Source: Herbaspirillum rhizosphaerae (GTDB taxonomy: Bacteria > Pseudomonadota > Gammaproteobacteria > Burkholderiales > Burkholderiaceae_D). From it: 64,000 nucleotides of DNA. The DNA lies in NCBI RefSeq assembly GCF_001189965.1, contig NZ_LFLU01000004.1:124001-188000 (forward strand), in the 5' to 3' direction. A program made the position numbers and the translations under genes. Under the pieces are notes generated by a model, which did not search any database, was not told the DNA's origin, and saw only the letters and a list, made by a program, of their open reading frames with translations. Shown here piece by piece: positions 61,491 to 64,000 of the stretch (positions are counted from its first letter, which is position 1; every line of letters begins with the position of its first letter).

Positions 61491-64000
61491 TGCTCACCCT
61501 CGGTTTCGATATTGAGGGTGTATTCGCCTTTCAAGCTTTCCCATCGTTTGCGCAGTTGCTGACGAATCGCTTCGGTTCTTTTTCTGATCAGTGCGGCATC
61601 GTCGCTGCCCGGCTGATAGGCAAGCCGCACCACCGAAGGCTTGAGCTTGAGTTGCGCGGGCAAGGCGTCGAACTGTTTCTGCCACTGGGGACGCAGCGTC
61701 GTCTCGCCGGAAACGAAGGCATCGTCGCTGAGTTCCAGGCGGATCACGCGATGAATGGTTGCGCCGAAATTCAGGCGCGTGACCTTGCCGCGCGTGATGC
61801 GGACGTCGCGCGGATTCTCGGTCGTGACGCGATAGCCGGTCGGCAGAGAACGTTCATCAAGCTTCATGACGAAGTTGGAACCGCGGTCTTCATTCGGGAT
61901 GTCCGGACATGGCACGTGAAAGCGCCCTTCCGAATCGGTCGTCACCAGCAAGCCGCGCGGCGTCACCACGCGCACGGCGGGAATGCCCGGCTCGCCCTGG
62001 TCCTGATAGCCGTTGGCGTTGCGGTCGTCGAACACCTTGCCGATGATGTCCGGGCAATCGAAGGTCGGATCCGGCACGATGCGCACAGTCGCCGTCGCCA
62101 GCTGCGACAGCATCAGGTTGCCCGGATTGCTGAGCGCCCAGGCCTGATTGGTGTAGGAACCTTCGCCGACGCCGGAACCGACGGTCAGGATCAGGCGATA
62201 GGTCTTCTTTTCCTTGGGCGCGAAGTTTTGCCTGGGCCAGGTCAGCAGACGGCCATTGACGACGGGTTCCGCCGCAGCGCCGTTCAGCGTCGCGCTGCCC
62301 AGGCGGTATTTGAAGCCGGGCGGAATCTGATCGCGGATGTCGACACTGGCGATTGCTCCCGACAGCATATTGGTTGCCGTCACGGTGTAAGGCACCAGAT
62401 CGCCGCGTGCAACGTTGACCAGCGGCGTGGTCTTGGTCACCAGTATCGTGCTGGTGTTGCCCGGATCAAGCGGAATATGGTTGTTGAGAATCGGCGCCGA
62501 TACGCCGTTGGTGATATTGAAGCTGAAGTAGTACTGCGTGGTCGCAGCACCGCCCGCCACGATGCCGACGCAGGCCGCCGGATTGGCGGTCGGCACCGAC
62601 ACGCCGGGTGCGGTGCCGCTGGCCTGCACGGCGGCAGGATTCGGAATCGCACCCACCACCGCAGTGCCGGTACAGGCCGGCATCGACGTCGACGGCGCAG
62701 CCAGATAGCCCGGCGGCGACGTCACCGTGAGCGTATAGACGCCGCTCGGATACGCGTTTTGCAGCAGGAACTGATAAAAGCCATCGCTTCCCACGGTCTG
62801 CGTTTGCAACGCCGTACCGCCGACCAACTGTACGCTCGGGTCAAAACCCGCCGGTCCGGTAATGCGGATGACGGCGCCCGCAACCGGCACGCGCGTCACC
62901 GAATCGTAAATCACGCCGGACGGATCCAGCGGCAGGTTTTGCTCGATCACCTGGTCTACCGCGGCGATGGTGATATTGCTGATCACCCCGCCGGTGGCCG
63001 GGATGATGCCGCGGTTGCCGCCGGAGGTCGGCACGGCCGGGAGATGGTTGCCGTCTTTGTTAAACGTGATCGTGAAATTGGCGCCGGTCGGCAAACCGCT
63101 GGTTTCGTAACCCGGACAATGCAAATTATCGAACTGATAAAAACCGTTGGCGTCGGTGGTCACGGTGCAGATCGGCACACCGCCCTGCGACAACTGCACC
63201 GTCCAGCCGAACTGTCCCGTCGCACTGCCGTCGATAGGACGATTGCGCGAATGATCGCGGTCCAGATAGACGTAGCCGTTGACGATGGGCTGCATCACCG
63301 TCGCGGCGCTCAGTTCGCCGAAGTTATAGTTCGGCAATACGTCGCCGGCAATCACGACCACGTTGCGGATGACGTCGACGTTGCTCGACAAAACCGGCTT
63401 GCCCGATGACGCGACGCCAGGATTGCCGCTCGCGATCGTCGTACGGCCGTCCTTGTACAGCGACGGTTGGGTTTCGGTAATGACATAACCGGCCGCGTTG
63501 CTCGGCTGCAGATTGGCAAAGCTGTAGCTGCCGTCAGCGGCCGTCGTCGCGGCGACATTGACTGTGGCGCCATTGCTGTCGGTACCGCTCAGCACCACCG
63601 ACACGCCGGCGATGCCTGCCTCGCCTGCATCGACGACGCCGTTGTTGTTGGCATCGATATAGACCTTGCCGGAGACGACGCCGATCAGGATGGGAATTTC
63701 AGCGAAGTCGTTGTCCACCGAAATCGTATTGGCGCCGGTCAGATTGATCGCTGAAATGATCGAGGGCACGACACCCGTTGCGGTCGCCGTGCCGCCCGTC
63801 GAACCGGCTGTCGTGATGCCGTTGGTGGTGCGGGCCGGTTGCGTCGGCTCGGTGACGACATACGTGCCTTCGGCCAGGCCGGTGAAGGTGTAGCGGCCAT
63901 CCACGCCGGTGACGACGCTGCGCGGTGCAATCGCCACGCCGTTGATGTCGGTCCCGATCAGGGTCAGCGTGACGTTGGCGAGACCGCTATCGGTGCCGTT
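61487..64000 (-). CDS. Large SdrD/DUF11-repeat surface protein, N-terminus outside the window
   Basis: Only the C-terminal 837 codons are inside the window; the reading frame is open to base 64000. The protein is a chain of beta-sandwich modules: SdrD B-like repeats with VSGKVYIDANNNGVVDAGEAGIAGVSV and IIGKVFDDRNANGYQDQGEPGIPAVRV (calcium-type DxN loops), and a DUF11 domain around NVARGDLVPYTVTATNMLSGAIASVDIRDQIPPGFKY. It is typical of large surface or secreted adhesive proteins. The end is a basic coiled segment. It is translationally coupled to the OmpA-like protein, probably its outer-membrane partner or anchor. Confidence 0.85.
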   Translation of the reverse strand, partial: NGTDSGLANVTLTLIGTDINGVAIAPRSVVTGVDGRYTFTGLAEGTYVVTEPTQPARTTNGITTAGSTGGTATATGVVPSIISAINLTGANTISVDNDFAEIPILIGVVSGKVYIDANNNGVVDAGEAGIAGVSVVLSGTDSNGATVNVAATTAADGSYSFANLQPSNAAGYVITETQPSLYKDGRTTIASGNPGVASSGKPVLSSNVDVIRNVVVIAGDVLPNYNFGELSAATVMQPIVNGYVYLDRDHSRNRPIDGSATGQFGWTVQLSQGGVPICTVTTDANGFYQFDNLHCPGYETSGLPTGANFTITFNKDGNHLPAVPTSGGNRGIIPATGGVISNITIAAVDQVIEQNLPLDPSGVIYDSVTRVPVAGAVIRITGPAGFDPSVQLVGGTALQTQTVGSDGFYQFLLQNAYPSGVYTLTVTSPPGYLAAPSTSMPACTGTAVVGAIPNPAAVQASGTAPGVSVPTANPAACVGIVAGGAATTQYYFSFNITNGVSAPILNNHIPLDPGNTSTILVTKTTPLVNVARGDLVPYTVTATNMLSGAIASVDIRDQIPPGFKYRLGSATLNGAAAEPVVNGRLLTWPRQNFAPKEKKTYRLILTVGSGVGEGSYTNQAWALSNPGNLMLSQLATATVRIVPDPTFDCPDIIGKVFDDRNANGYQDQGEPGIPAVRVVTPRGLLVTTDSEGRFHVPCPDIPNEDRGSNFVMKLDERSLPTGYRVTTENPRDVRITRGKVTRLNFGATIHRVIRLELSDDAFVSGETTLRPQWQKQFDALPAQLKLKPSVVRLAYQPGSDDAALIRKRTEAIRQQLRKRWESLKGEYTLNIETEGEQ

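Noticed and set aside
61226-63409. Long plus-strand open frame opposite the SdrD-like gene
   Set aside because: Antisense shadow; the minus-strand frame has clear DUF11 and SdrD modules.

Overview
The window is about 64 kb of GC-rich chromosomal DNA from a Betaproteobacterium, most likely Oxalobacteraceae (Herbaspirillum-like). The reasons are the dapD–(ArsC-like)–dapE–prmB order, a tsaB–rimI–type-4 UDG–DUF1853 operon, small DUF4148 proteins, an ftrABCD iron-uptake operon, and several sulfonate/taurine ABC operons. The genus is inferred from gene order and codon style, not from a search.

Layout. 0–5.2 kb: lysine/diaminopimelate genes (dapD 3' end, dapE), a YffB-like reductase, prmB and an ABC-F ATPase. 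5.2–7.1 kb: a palindrome-rich repeat element, then a polar amino-acid binding protein and permease separated by a strong terminator. 7.1–15.3 kb: ompR–envZ with an orphan FlhE-like gene, alr–radA, lplT and a lipoprotein. 15.4–22.1 kb: tsaB–rimI–udg–DUF1853, a thioredoxin-like protein, a LysR/DUF4148 pair and lysC.

22.2–26.9 kb: a tRNA-Ser(GCT) gene followed by an AT-richer islet. The islet carries a MetR-type regulator, MesX (DUF1852), a short MetE-like MesD and a flavin reductase. It is bounded by copies of the tRNA-Ser 3' end. These genes look like a folate-independent methionine synthase system.

26.9–42.1 kb: a run of sulfur-related transport genes: a DsrE-like protein with an ABC operon, an MFS carrier, an OsmC protein divergent from a second ABC operon that ends in a membrane cytochrome c and a cupin, then metNIQ and tauABC. 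42–47.3 kb: TetR/O-methyltransferase pair, cytosine deaminase-like enzyme, esterase and a BASS-type carrier.

47.5–50.9 kb: the ftrABCD ferrous-iron uptake operon behind a Fur box. 51.0–54.8 kb: a GntR-controlled phosphonate cluster (phosphonoacetate hydrolase, PhnZ-type HD oxygenase, inositol-monophosphatase-like enzyme). 54.8–64 kb: a leftward operon of a very large SdrD/DUF11 surface protein (cut by the window end), a 1,523-residue OmpA/beta-barrel outer-membrane protein and a 7TMR-DISM histidine kinase.

Overall, the middle of the window reads as a sulfur, methionine and phosphonate scavenging district set among housekeeping genes. No integrase, transposase, CRISPR array or rRNA gene was seen.
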